Positions 35,039 through 46,305 of a stretch of 64,000 bases of DNA are shown piece by piece. The notes under the pieces were generated by a model that saw nothing but the letters and a program-made list of their open reading frames with translations, was not told the origin of the DNA and ran no database searches. The stretch is from NCBI GenBank assembly GCA_027605045.1, contig JAQFWX010000011.1, forward strand, positions 1,116,001 through 1,180,000, read 5' to 3'. Origin of the DNA: Phallus indusiatus. Lineage: Eukaryota > Basidiomycota > Agaricomycetes > Phallales > Phallaceae. Both the position numbers and the translations under genes were made by a program. Within the stretch, counting starts at the first letter, position 1. Each line of letters opens with the position of its first letter.

Positions 35039-35580
35039 ATGTACGTCCCCGATTTCCTTTCGCAGCAACAGTCTCTGATATTGAACTTCGACTCAGGGCC
35101 GTCAACGCAGATTCAACTGGTAACCCCCACCTCATCCTGTTTCAAAATCTATCACAATCATTGCGGGACAAGCCTACTGAAGTAATTGCTCAGTTATCCG
35201 CCTGGATCTGTGATTCCTCTTCACCGAAGCTTTGGGCTCCCTTTGCATTCAGCGTGCGAGGGTTAGCCTATGAGCTCATGGACGAATGGGATCTGGCACG
35301 TCTTGACTACACAAGAGGTCTCCGTCTGTACGATGGTCTTGAACAGGAACAGGGCTCCCAAGCTGTCAAACGAATGCAAACGAATGTAGCCTTCATGAAA
35401 TTCCGTCTACAAATGCTTCCACCACGTACGTTCCTTTCGGTTATGACCCATGTTAGTTAACTCAATGGCCAATTTGTAGCCAAGAAGGCTGGAGAAACGA
35501 TCCCTGGTCAGATTAGGCTTTTTTTGTGTGTAGATTTGCTCCTTTTCTCACCTCCTTATTTTAGACTATGTTGTCATTGA
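35039..35580 (+). CDS. Small helical-repeat-like protein, 5' structure unresolved
   Basis: The coding signal is clear from about 35090 to 35430: ELRLRAVNADSTGNPHLILF, QSLRDKPTEVIAQLSAWICD, PKLWAPFAFSVRGLAYELMD, EWDLARLDYTRGLRLYDGLE and VKRMQTNVAFMKFRLQML. This resembles a pair of TPR-like helical hairpins. An intron (donor at 35427) probably joins AKKAGETIPGQIRL. No ATG opens this frame downstream of the preceding in-frame stop. The nearest ATG (35039) is in another frame and reaches the conserved part only by splicing out 35121-35188, which removes coding-looking sequence. It may be truncated, mis-sequenced or have a distant first exon. Function is unknown. Confidence 0.45.
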
Positions 35581-35843
35581 CGAAGATGGTCCCCTATATT
35601 GAAGCAGTTGCTTCAAGTTGCGGTCACCCATTTGGTCTACTGGACTAGTTTCAGAAATAATGACCATGCCTTCGTTTTTTTCATTCACAGCGAGCTGTGA
35701 AATTCAAAGGCAGACCCATCTTCGTTAACGTTATTAGTTTCACCAGTGTTTCATCGCAATATATCTTTTGCATTCATCATTACATCCTTGAACGAAAATA
35801 AAAATGATAGGCATATATATTACCTGTATAGCGCTGAGAAATA

Positions 35844-38800
35844 TTATGCTGGAAATATTGACATATAGATTCCTTCGGCGTCATTGGTTCCTACTGTTTC
35901 GTCGACATGGGCATCTTCAGTCCTTTCATTTCTCTCTTCTAAACGCCCATCAATGACGGGGTATCGTTTTTCTACTTCTTCCTCCTCTTTCACCTGCGTG
36001 GATGCCTCTTTTTTGCGCTGCGTAATCTTGAAAACCGGTAGACGAACGAGTCCGCATGAAATAGGAATCATATTGAATGGAATGCGTTCCTCGCTTCCAC
36101 CAACTAGCAGAGGTAATGTGCCATTGCGTAACCCTGAAACCACGAAGTGATCAGATGGCTCGAGCTGAAAACGCGCATCCAACGTTTTCCAGGGATGTCG
36201 ATTGTGAATCCTTAAAACTGCTACAAAGGGAACATGGAGTACTCCCATCGCTGGCAGCTCTAAAGCGGCATACACAGAATCAGGTTGCGCTGTAAATGGC
36301 GGAATGGAGACATTGGTGGTCGCTATATTGCCCTGTGAAGGGAGCCTGCAAAGTGTGTGCAAGGTAATCATGATAAAAGCTCTTAGACGAAGAATATTAG
36401 CTCACCTTGACCAACGCACATGATATTGACCAGACGTCACTGGCTCATCGTTATTATCATTACTATAGAGCTTGAACTGAGAATACACCGCATATGAATC
36501 ATCGACACAAAATTCTACTTCTGTCGTAAGCTTCGTACAGGCGTATTGTCATCTCCAACATACCTAAAGGGAAGGGATTTTCATCCAGAGTTAGAGAAGA
36601 GCTAGCTAGTTGTGCCTTGGGATTTGAGCAATTGTCCTGTCAACGATTACTCAGGTTCTCTTTTGAACAAAACTATGATAAAGACCTACTATAGCATAAT
36701 CGATTCCCAGAATGACTAGATGATTTGGACCTGGATTGGTTAGGATAGTCTTGACTAATGCAGTGCATGCTTGCTCGTCTGTGGATGTATACGTGGATAA
36801 ATCGGATGGAAGTGGTGGGGCCTCAGTTCTCTGCCGATACGAGGTAACAGTGGAGATGCTGATAGGTGCGATTGTAGGTATAGTAACCGTTTGGAGCATC
36901 TCATTGACACGAGTCGTTGAAGGTCCTTCATCGATAACATTGGCGGGGGAAGCTTGGACCGATATATCTATGATACGATCTCCAGGTAATCCCGTACTCT
37001 GTAGATGTAATATCTTTTGTACGGACTCTGCCGGCCGCAAACTACCAACCGAAAATCCCTTAATCAAAGCCGGGGAGCTTATATCTTCAATATACACCTT
37101 ATTAACTGTCCTTCAAAGCTCAGAATTGGAGATCATCGTGAGTTAGAAAATTAACTGACCGGATTCATCAGGTGATGGCTGTAGCAGTATATCCAGTGTC
37201 ACGTTTATGTCATATTCATCCACGTTGACCACAGTCAAAGTAATGGGGCTATTTTCGTCTAAATAGGCGGGAGATTCGTGCGAAATCATTAGCTCCACTT
37301 GACACGCCTTGCGTCGAACTCTGTATGTTAGATTGACTCAGCAGGGCATTAGAAAATAGAGGACTGCTCGACAGTTACGTTAAGTAGGAAGCATCCCTGC
37401 GCAGTGGAGTAAAGACGGGTGGAAGAAGAGAGGTTAACCAGAGAGAATCAGTTACAGGTTGGGGAACTGGCCCAAAAACCAGATCGAGCTCCCACGGCAA
37501 TTCAATGGTATAAGTTATACGTGAGACCTGATTTACCACGAACTGGAGTCAATAAAATTGCTCGAAGAAAGAAGAAAGAAAAGACGAACTCGTAGATTGA
37601 TGGCAGTATCAGAAACTACCTCCCCTGACAGGACCAAGGTCCCGTCTTTTACAGAATTCAGATCGGCATGCAGTTCGCCTTGACGTTGCATATGAACTAG
37701 GCCTAAATTTTCCATGCGCAATTTGGTGGGTTGTTCGTTTTGGGCAGAAATTCGATGGCTGATTATCCAAGACATTTGACTAGAAAATTCTATTTTGAGC
37801 GATGAGAGTGCACGTAGAACTGGGGGTACCCGGTGTCCAAATTGAACGTGTATTTGAAAATTCGACAGCTGAGAGATATCAGCTGTGTTCTGATAAAAGG
37901 ATAACGTGGTCGGAACTGATGAAACTCCTATAAATTCAAACACAGGCGTAAACAAGTAGAGCTTACACAATGTGGGAGCTTCTGAAAGATCGACTTTTAA
38001 AGACGGTAAAGGTGAAGAAACGCCCTAGGAAAATGTTAGTTTCCGTATGTTACGACACAGCGACAGAAAAACCTTTATAGTTTCCTCTAACTGTTTGTGA
38101 ACCTCGATGTTCGGGCGTGTGCCTGATATTAATATCAAAAGTGTTGAAAAGAGAAAGGTTCAATGAATAAGGTAAAACGGACTGTGGCATGCCATCTCGA
38201 TCACCGATGAGATCATTGTGGCTATATCTCCTGTTTTATGAGCGCAAGCGTGCCATACTTTCAAGATTGGGGTCAACATAGAGTTCCATTGTTCTCGCCG
38301 ATAAAGTTTCACAATTCTTTCCAGAAATTTGATAGCCATATCATACTTTCCACTATCATGATAGAGGACAGCAATTTGGAAGGCGATATGAAAAGTAAAT
38401 CGACCCTGCGACTGGTCTTGAGTATATTTTTTGAACATTTCGTAGGATTTCGTATATAACTGCAAGGTACTAGTTGGTAAACGATCACGAACATTATAGA
38501 TTTTAAGGGCAAACCTCCAGCATGATTATACGATGATCCACCTTTTTCTCGTTGGCCAAGCTTGATTGGGAGTCCCTTTTAGCTTGGCTTGCAAGAATGA
38601 ACTGTTCCAGGCGACGTTGTGTACACGTGGCAGCCGCATAATAGTAATATCCTGGGTGCTGCAAAATGGTATTTGGGTTGATTCCAATATGTTGAGGTTC
38701 AAATGGAAACTCTTGAGAGGATGAGGGCGGCGAAAGGACTGTCTCTGGAGAAGGAGAGTAATCAGGCAGTGCCAATGAAGTGGCTAAGCCCATTTCTAAC

Positions 38801-40552
38801 AACTCGGCCATTAGTCTGTACCTAAAATCGACATAAAAAAGAACGGGTGTGACGATGGGGTAAGAGTAGAGAAATTCAAATTCAAATTACCAGCGAGAGA
38901 TTGAACCCCAGAACTCCCATGTGTCTCGTCCAATCTCCCATCCAGTGCTGAAATCGATAAACCTTGTAAGATGTGTCTTGAAATGTGTCATGGCCCGAGT
39001 ATGTTCGCCTCTATACAAATAGAACTTGATAATCTATCCATCACAAGGTCAGTATTCGTGAACATCGTTGTAAATACACGGGTTTACTTTAAAGCTGATG
39101 CATTCTATCAACACTTTGGCTTCCGCCCACCGCTTGGTGCGCGGGGGTAGGAGAGATGCGGACCCAAACATCTCTACGAGTCCTTCCCAAGCATTCTGAT
39201 AATGTCTATGCGAATTTTAGAGCCACAAAGGTAAAGGTATGAGAAACAAGAAATCAGCTGACTTTCTGGCAACTTCTTCTTCACCACGAAATTCCGCGAA
39301 GCATCCCATTTTATATTCATAACGAATAATCCAACCCTGGGATCTAAGAGGTTGCGAACCACTCCGGGGAGTATCTGTGAGTTATTGTTTCATTTTTGTG
39401 ATAAGGAAGAAGAAAGTTGGTGATCATATACTTGAACTATGTTGACTGGCTGGGAGCGTTCCATAAGCACCAGTATAACGGTTTCGTTTTCGTCTGGCCT
39501 TTTTTGAGTGGTTCAAATAATGTTCCAAGGATGGTTCATATAATGCTGTCTGTAAACTATACTGAAGGATCAAATCCACGAATAACTACCCCTTGAGGAT
39601 AAAACTTGATGCCTTACCTCTTTACAAATTCTTGCAGTTCTGAGGGGTTGATAGGACTAAGAACAAAAAGTGCAGCTCGAGAATCTAAAGAGGATTGTCT
39701 TCGGATGAAGGTGAGACGGGGGTCGAGGTTAGGGTCGTCTGATGATCATAGCGTTTAACGATCGATAGAATGGTATATATCATGGAGAAGAATCTCATAC
39801 CCAGCATCTTCCTACTGGTTAATAGAACGACAGTTAGTTTCACGCCTCTATCTGCACAAACCCTCTTCCTGGAAGAAATTTCCGCAGACAGCTCGGTATC
39901 CCGTTTTCGTTCCTCATTTCTGCGTGTTTCCATCTCCTGTTACAGACAAGGAGATCAGCATTGATGAATCTCGGGTGATTCATATATACACACACCTTAT
40001 CAGAAAACGACTGATTGTGTAAAGGCGATAATGGAGCACTCTGGGATTGTGAATGTTCGAAAAGTCTAAGAAAGAGGACGAAAACGGATGGTAGAAGATC
40101 GCTATGTTTTCTGATCCAAATGGGAGCGATGAGGCCGTCCGGATATAGAGGTGATGTTGGCGTGAGAGGTGACAATGGTGAATGTTCTTGAGTTGGTGTT
40201 TTCTGAGGCGGAAACCTCACGTCCTGTGTACCAAATCATTAGATAACGGTACTCGATACATTGGGCGAAAGAAGGTACGAGCTTTATCAACAAATGCAAC
40301 GCGAAAACTGGGCTGAGCGCGATCGTCATCAGTCATCCAAATAGTCCCTTTTTTAACAGATCGCTCCGTCATTGTATCTTTTAAACGTTTAGCGAGTGAC
40401 ATAAATGGGTCGCTGGGCGGTAGTTGCTTGCTCAAAACGCGGTCATCTTCCGAGGTTTCTTCTGATGCGGCAGGAGCGACGAATTTTTCCAAGCCTGCTA
40501 CGAACATTAAAGGCCTCAGTTGGGTAAGAAATTCCTGAGGATACGAATTCAT
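35844..40552 (-). CDS. TRAPPC11: TRAPP complex subunit 11 (TRAPPC11, foie gras domain)
   Basis: A subunit of the TRAPPIII tether that activates Rab1/Ypt1-type GTPases at the Golgi and in autophagy. The start at 40550-40552 reads MNSYPQEFLTQLRPLMFVAG. Early exons give RPMYRVPLSNDLV, PIWIRKHSDLLPSVFVLFLR and LTVVLLTSRKMLG. The foie gras-1 domain at about 38160-39300 carries RWAEAKVLIECISFKIIKFY, GWEIGRDTWEFWGSISRWY, LQHPGYYYYAAATCTQRRLE, FHIAFQIAVLYHDSGKYDMA and IKFLERIVKLYRREQWNSML. The C-terminal gryzun-type beta domains follow, ending GVLHVPFVAVLRIHNRHPWK, SCGLVRLPVFKI and IYMSIFPA. Many introns occur. It is head-to-tail with the DUF3445 gene upstream (172 bases). Confidence 0.88.
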
Positions 40553-40723
40553 TTTGTCTGCATTAATCTGATAGACTTGACCGAGCTGCAATAAGGGTTG
40601 AAGTGAAGCGTGATTTAACGTCACGGGAACTTCCGAAGCTGTTATTTTCGTACTACTACTCGTAGCTCCAGAGTCGTTGAACCTTGACCATAAAGGCTTA
40701 TATACATATGTGTAATCAATATT

Positions 40724-42410
40724 CTACGAATTCTGAAGCAACTCCGATTCCGTAGGTACACTCAACGTGGTTTGAGTATTTGGGATGCTATTCGCATCTA
40801 CCAGCGTACGGAAATTGGCGACAATTTCGTCCTCTCTGATTTATGCAAAGAGTAGATTGGGTCACCTACCAAGTGATGAATATCAAAACAACACGTACTT
40901 GATGAGTCCTGTTTGGATCTGATGCTGTGTTAAGGACTTGAGATATGGGATTGCCTTGTCTTCATATGCGGGGGCAAGTTTATACTGATGGCATGAAATG
41001 TTAATAATAATAACACCATCATTGGGCTTAATTCCTACCTTCATAAGCTTTTCATCTGAATCCTGATGTACCTTTACGAGCAATTCTGGAACAAGAGGAC
41101 TGTCTTTGAAGTCTTCCAGTCTTTTCATGATAGGTCTTCTACGAGGAAATTATTAACTGTCCGGGAGGAGGTCGGAATGATCTTACACTCCAAATATAAT
41201 CCCCTTTGAGCGGGGGAGTTTCCGGAATGTCTGATGGTCGACTCTGAAAAACAAGTCTTTAGGATGAATTTTATCCGATACACCAGAGCTTGAGGCAATG
41301 TTATCTATGTGGTTGATTAGCAAAATTAACTCAGCCTCCGAACCAGACCGATGTAACACCAACGAAAGAAAAGGTTTCGATCGTCGACTATCTCCCAACT
41401 AGTTCGTTCGAATGGCTCATTCGGTTTAAATCGTTTCAGAGTGCGTTCGACACTGAGAAGAAGCTTTTCGTTGAAATAAGGAACCGGTTCATGGGCCTCC
41501 TCGAGAGATTTACCGATCTTTTCCGAGAGAAGGTAGAAGCCTAACAAAGTGATCGGTGAAGGATAGAATACAATGTGTGTGCAAACCGCATACCCGGAAA
41601 AGCAACCAACCCCCCGACAAAATAAACATGACCGTCTGATCTTTCTCTAGCCATGAGAAAGTCATCTTGTACCAATCTGTTAACGTGTAAGTAGAAGATA
41701 AAAGCGCGAAGGTTCGCGTCCTACTAGTATGAACTGACCTGCTCACAGCAATAAGGGCTTCCACACCGCTTTTCTTCTCTATATCTGTAATAGCCTCTTG
41801 AGTGATCTCATTGAATATCCCATTATCAAGGCGTTTGAATAAGGTTGGGTAACGTTTGGGTAACCAGTCGACGAGGGTTTGTAAAAGTTCATTACATGCG
41901 TTATCATTTTCGGGTAATGAATCAAGAACATTTTTGCCTTGATGAGAGCTAAGGATATCATTATGATTGTCATCAACAGATACATACCCTGTTCCTGGAT
42001 AACGCGAGCCTTTTCTTTAAGATACCAAACATAATCCTTGTCGATTTCTATCCAATCATTGATATGCATAGGTTGATGGGCCATTGTCTATATCACCATC
42101 AAAAGGGGAACGGTATTCGGTAAATGAGAGGGCTGAATCAGTGATCTGTAAATATTGAGGTGCTAACCTGATAGTAAGGATATCGTAGTGGTTTATTGAC
42201 ATAAACATGGTTTCTCGTGGTTGCAGTGGTTATGTCAAATTCAAATAATGGGTTGGGATCTGGGAGTGGGGGAGAAGAAGGCGTCTCTTTGGTAGAGGTT
42301 TGGAGAGTGGGTTTACGGGAGTTAAAGTACTTGAGCAGCACAGAGGATATATTTGAAAAGTACAAGGCTGGGAATGCGATGCAGGCCAAAAGTAAAATGG
42401 TGAGGATCAT
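40724..42410 (-). CDS. DUF3445 heme-dependent oxidative N-demethylase-like protein, membrane anchored
   Basis: Matches the fungal DUF3445/HDM family. The start (42408-42410) opens a hydrophobic anchor, MILTILLLACIAFPALYFSN; an upstream ATG at 42455 would add 15 residues. Conserved blocks: FEFDITTATTRNHVYVNKPL with RYPYYQ, MHINDWIEIDKDYVWYLKEK, EKIGKSLEEAHEPVPYFNEK, LLLSVERTLKRFKPNEPFER, TSWEIVDDRNLFFR, DLFFRVDHQTFRKLPRSKGI and FKDSPLVPELLVKVHQDSDE. The last exon reads DEIVANFRTLVDANSIPN. The family binds heme and has a reported oxidative demethylase member; substrates for the fungal proteins are not known. Several ~55-base introns interrupt it. Confidence 0.82.
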
Positions 42411-42902
42411 TATGGTGATATTTGTGCTCTGCGGGTACTGGCGGATATAACACACTGCTCTGGTTTATATAGTCTAAAGCCTCGAGACTCGCATTGAGAA
42501 TTAGCGAGATAAGGAATGTTTTGCATGTGTGTTATTAGGTAACAAAGAACCCAATCACGATTTAATACAGTTCAGCTTCATCATCTGCACCCTGGAATGA
42601 TACGTATCAACGATGGACACGGAGACCAATTGCTACGGTGTAGGTCTATCCAAAAGTAATAGGGAGGGTCACGAATGACCATGTAGTCTCTTGCAACGTC
42701 ATCGGCTAAACACCGGTAGAGTTATTTATGCCTTGTTTGCGCTGAGCAACCGAGTCTAAACAGCATGATAATATTGTGCTGAAGCTAAAGCTGAAGAAAG
42801 GTTTACGAGGGAGGACGTCTTAATGACGTCAGACAAGTTGGCTCATATATAATATCGAGTACACGAGGGCTAATTCACAAACTAAAGATTAACACAACCA
42901 CC
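42411..42902. promoter_or_regulatory. Metallothionein upstream region with paired GACGTC palindromes and TATA box
   Basis: A palindrome GACGTC at 42814-42819 is repeated at 42825-42830, where it is embedded in a perfect TGACGTCA (42824-42831), the bZIP/CREB-type site. The two copies are spaced 11 bases apart. A TATA-like TATATAATA lies at 42846-42854, 48 bases before the metallothionein ATG at 42903. The DUF3445 promoter lies at the left end of the gap. Confidence 0.6.
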
Positions 42903-43211
42903 ATGACCTGTACGTGCAACAACAATCCAAACTGCCAGTGAGTGTCCCGCAATATTTGGATGTAATGACCCGAATATAACACAAAACTGCTGCTCAACAG
43001 ATGTGCGGCTGCGGGGAAACCCTGCAACTGCAAAAAGGGGGCGTGCACCTGCAAAGGGTGTGAGAATGCCAGCCACAGCCAAAACGTAAGATAGCAATTT
43101 ATCGCAAGGTGTTGGAGTGACCACTGACGAGTTTATGTGTGTGTGTGTGTGCAGTGCACCTGCAAGGGGAGCGGGACTGGATGCACCTGCCAGAACGGAT
43201 GCAACTGTTGA
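42903..43211 (+). CDS. Metallothionein, 58 residues, 15 cysteines
   Basis: A small cytosolic metal-binding protein that chelates Cu, Zn or Cd through Cys thiolates. Exons 42903-42937, 43001-43085 and 43155-43211 total 177 bases in frame. The product starts MTCTCNNNPNCQ, continues CAAAGKPCNCKKGACTCKGC and ends CTCKGSGTGCTCQNGCNC. It has 15 Cys, and seven Cys-x-Cys motifs at residues 3-5, 11-13, 20-22, 27-29, 41-43, 50-52 and 56-58. The two Cys clusters (3-32 and 41-58) are separated by ENASHSQN, which contains the only His. No aromatic residue is present, as expected for the family. Introns 1 and 2 are 63 and 69 bases. Metal specificity cannot be told from sequence alone. It has its own TATA box and bZIP-type sites upstream. 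Confidence 0.9.
43136..43151 (+). repeat. (TG)8 microsatellite forming the 3' end of metallothionein intron 2
   Basis: Eight TG units run directly into the acceptor CAG at 43152-43154, replacing the usual pyrimidine tract. Confidence 0.85.
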
Positions 43212-43402
43212 TAGGCTAGGGGAGATTAGATAAACATATGCTTACAAAATCGAATATACAGTCACGTTGCTGTCACGACCTGTTAGGATACTTGTGGGAT
43301 ACATCCGGGATAGTACAGGATATGGTCACGGATACGCCCTGATTGGTCCGTGCACTGTTCTCCCCTTTGCGGATCCCGGTCAGCCCTCGCTGTCTAGTCA
43401 CC

Positions 43403-43443
43403 GGTCACTGGTCACTGGTCACTGGTCACTGGTCACTGTCACT
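43403..43443 (+). repeat. Heptamer tandem repeat (GGTCACT)5 plus partial copy
   Basis: Five perfect GGTCACT units at 43403-43437, then GTCACT at 43438-43443. A related GTCACC precedes it near 43397. It sits about 515 bases upstream of the nrd1-like ATG. Confidence 0.9.
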
Positions 43444-43955
43444 ACTTCTCGTCTGCCCGCCCCCGCCCGCCTTCTTCCTCTTCTTCCTCTTTTTTTGTAT
43501 CCCTTTCCCCCCCCTTCCTTCTCTTTATTCTCCCCCCCTTTTTCGTATTCGTTTTCCTTCAAGAATACTTCTCTACTGCTACTACTACTCTATATCTGCA
43601 TTTCGTGCGTGTCTGTTTTTTTTTTCGCCCACCACAGCCCCCCCACACTCCTTTGCTAGAGTCGGCCAAACAGACTCGTCCTCCTACCCATCCTTTTCTC
43701 TCTTTTCCTCTTCTTCTTTCTTTTTCTAACTTTTTGTTTTTTTCCCTCACACACACACATACACACACACTCCCTCTGTCTCTCCTGTCTCCATTTGACA
43801 CACTGTCTCTGTCTTCTCTTGTGTCTTGGTCTGGTCTTTGACCTGCTTTCTTCTTTTGCTCTTCCCCTCTTCCATTTATATATCCCGTTTTTTATTTCGG
43901 AATATATATCTATCCTTCCTTTCGTCTCAAACCACACCATCTCCTGTCTTCCCGA
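43444..43955 (+). promoter_or_regulatory. Long pyrimidine-rich leader of the nrd1-like gene, with CA repeat
   Basis: About 500 bases that are overwhelmingly C and T on the coding strand, with an (AC)-rich tract near 43747-43770. CT-rich 5' regions are typical of highly expressed fungal genes and often mark the transcription start. Several long open frames arise from the low complexity and are not genes. Confidence 0.55.
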
Positions 43956-46305
43956 ATGGACGACGCCTCCCAGCAGGTTCTCACTACCCAATTTCAACCC
44001 TACGGTTTTGAACTCGACATGATGAAGGTACACAGTTACCCGTTCACCCCTGCTCTCTCTGCTGTCTTATTGTGTCTCACATTCTTTTCCCTATCCAGCG
44101 ATCTATCGACCAAGTTGCTGGTCCCGAGTCGGTTAAAAAACCCCGTTGGTCAGCCGATAATAGCAGTGGTGCTAATTCTGCTGCTTCCTTATCTAACAAC
44201 CCCTCCATGCGTTCAAGCAATGCCTTCGAAAATTATGGCTACGGCTCAAATTCATTCAACCATCAAAATATTCTTGCTCAACAGCAGCTTTATGCTACTC
44301 CTATTAACACAAACGTTTCCGTTGCTAATGGTCCCAACACGGCCCAAATTAGCCCCAATCCTGCGTCCGCATTTACCCAACAACAAACTCCTAATGGTAA
44401 TCCTCCGTCCCCTTTCATTACCAATGGAAACAGTGCTGCATACGGTCTTGGTAATTTTGCATATGGTTTGAATAATGTCATGGGTGTTCCCAATATGGGC
44501 GTCTTGGGCGGTTTTCCCTATTCTCCTCAGGTTTGTTTTCTCTTTCTCCTTTTGCTCTCCCCCTTTTCTTTTTTTAAATCATCTTTGAATGGCAAAAATT
44601 AACATTTTTTAAATTGTTAAGCAACAACGTCCTACTGGTCTCACCATCTCAACCGCTCAAGGAGCTTACTCTCCGGTCGCTGCTGCTGCTGCCGCCGCCG
44701 CTGCGAACAATCAAACCGGTCGCACGGTCTATGTCGGCAATCTCCCCTCAGATGCGTCCGTAGACGAACTCCTTAACCTTGTTCGATTCGGTCCCCTTGA
44801 ATCGGTTCGCGTTCTACCTGAAAAGTCTTGTGTCTTCATTTCTTTCCTAGACGGTGCCACCGCTGCTGCCTTTCATGCAGACGCCACTGTCAAAAAGTTA
44901 TCGCTTCATGGTCAAGAACTTAAAATCGGCTGGGGCAAAGCTAGTCCAGTGCCCAGTCAAGTTATGCTTAGCATCACGCAAAGTAATGCTTCCCGTAACG
45001 TTTATCTCGGTGGTTTGGATGAAAATATGACCGAGGAGCATTTGAGGGATGACCTTTCTCGGTTCGGATTGATTGACCAAGTTAAGATTGTAAGAGACAA
45101 GAACATAGGTTTTGTCCATTTCTTGAGCATCTCCACTGCCACCAAGGTAAGGCTTTTCTCCCGCTTAATACATATTTGACTTTCTTACAAAACCAAAACA
45201 AAGGTGGTTGCGACTCTCCCGACTGAACCAGCTTGGGCAGGTAAACGCGTCAACTACGGCAAGGATCGCTGTGCATATGTGCCCAAGTCCCAACAAGCTG
45301 CTGCTGCAGCTGCTCAAGTAGCAGCCGCTCAATCACTTGTCGCTCAATCGGCCGCAGCCTCTTTACAAAGTTTCGCTCAAAGTGCCTTTTCCCCGTATAC
45401 GGACATGCCCGCAACCCCCGCGGGTGCGGCAATGTTAGCCAGTATGGCTGCGGCAGGAGGGACTGCGCTCAATAGAACCGTATATTTGGGAAACATTCAT
45501 CCTGAAACTAGCCTTGAAGATTTGTGCAATGCCATCAGGGGAGGTGTTCTACAAAGCATTAGGTTCATGTCCGATAAGCACATTGCCGTACGTTGTCATT
45601 TATCGTTTGAGGACATATGTTTTATCAAGCTTAAATCCATTGTTTCCCTTTTCCCCTTTCACTAGTTTGTTACATTTGTGGACCCAACGGCCGCATTCAC
45701 ATTCTACCAAATAACGTCTTATCAGGGTTTGACGTTGAATAACCGTCGTTTGAAAATTGGCTGGGGTAAAAATTCCGGACCTCTTCCTCCTTCCCTTGCG
45801 CTCGCCGTACATTCGGGTGCAACGCGTAATGTTTACATAGGTAACATTGAGGACTTTGATGCTTTTACCGAGGACAAGCTGAGACGCGACTTTGGAGAGT
45901 TTGGAGATATTGAGCTGATTAACTTCTTAAAGGAAAAGTAAGTCATGTAATGCTCATATTTAGAGAGTCTATCCATTTATCGCATTGACTCGACTCAGGA
46001 ACTGTGCCTTTGTCAACTTCACCAATATATCTAACGCCATTAAAGCCATCGACGGTATTAAGAACAAACCGGACTACGCCAACCTTCGCATTGCTCACGG
46101 TAAAGACCGATGTGCAAATCCTCCTCGTTCGGGACCACAAGGTGGACCAGGTGGTATGCGTCGTGCTTCCGGTAACGGTAACGGTGCCGCCGGTGTTGGA
46201 GACGGTGAAGGTCAAAGCGACGCGATGCTCACCACGGAAGACAATGCCATGATTGCGGAGCATAGTTTGGAAATGGAAAATGTTCATGAAGAGGCATTGG
46301 AATGA
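43956..46305 (+). CDS. nrd1: Nrd1-like RNA-binding protein with four RRMs
   Basis: Resembles fission yeast Nrd1, a cytoplasmic RRM protein that delays sexual differentiation and stabilises target mRNAs. The start reads MDDASQQVLTTQFQPYGFEL. A Gln/Asn/Ser-rich region follows, then an Ala run. RRM1 has RTVYVGNLPSDASVDELLNL and SCVFISFLDGATAAAF. RRM2 has RNVYLGGLDENMTEEHLRDD and IGFVHFLSISTA. An Ala/Gln linker (KSQQAAAAAAQVAAAQSLVA) leads to RRM3, RTVYLGNIHPETSLEDLCNA with IAFVTFVDPTAAF. RRM4 has RNVYIGNIEDFDAFTEDKLR and CAFVNFTNISNAIKAI. KIGWGK-type ends follow RRM1 and RRM3, and GKDRC follows RRM2 and RRM4. The tail is Gly-rich and then acidic. Five short introns interrupt it. Confidence 0.88.

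Noticed and set aside
43267..44033. Several long frames on both strands upstream of the nrd1-like gene
   Set aside because: They are produced by pyrimidine runs and the CA/GT and heptamer repeats; none splices into a plausible product.
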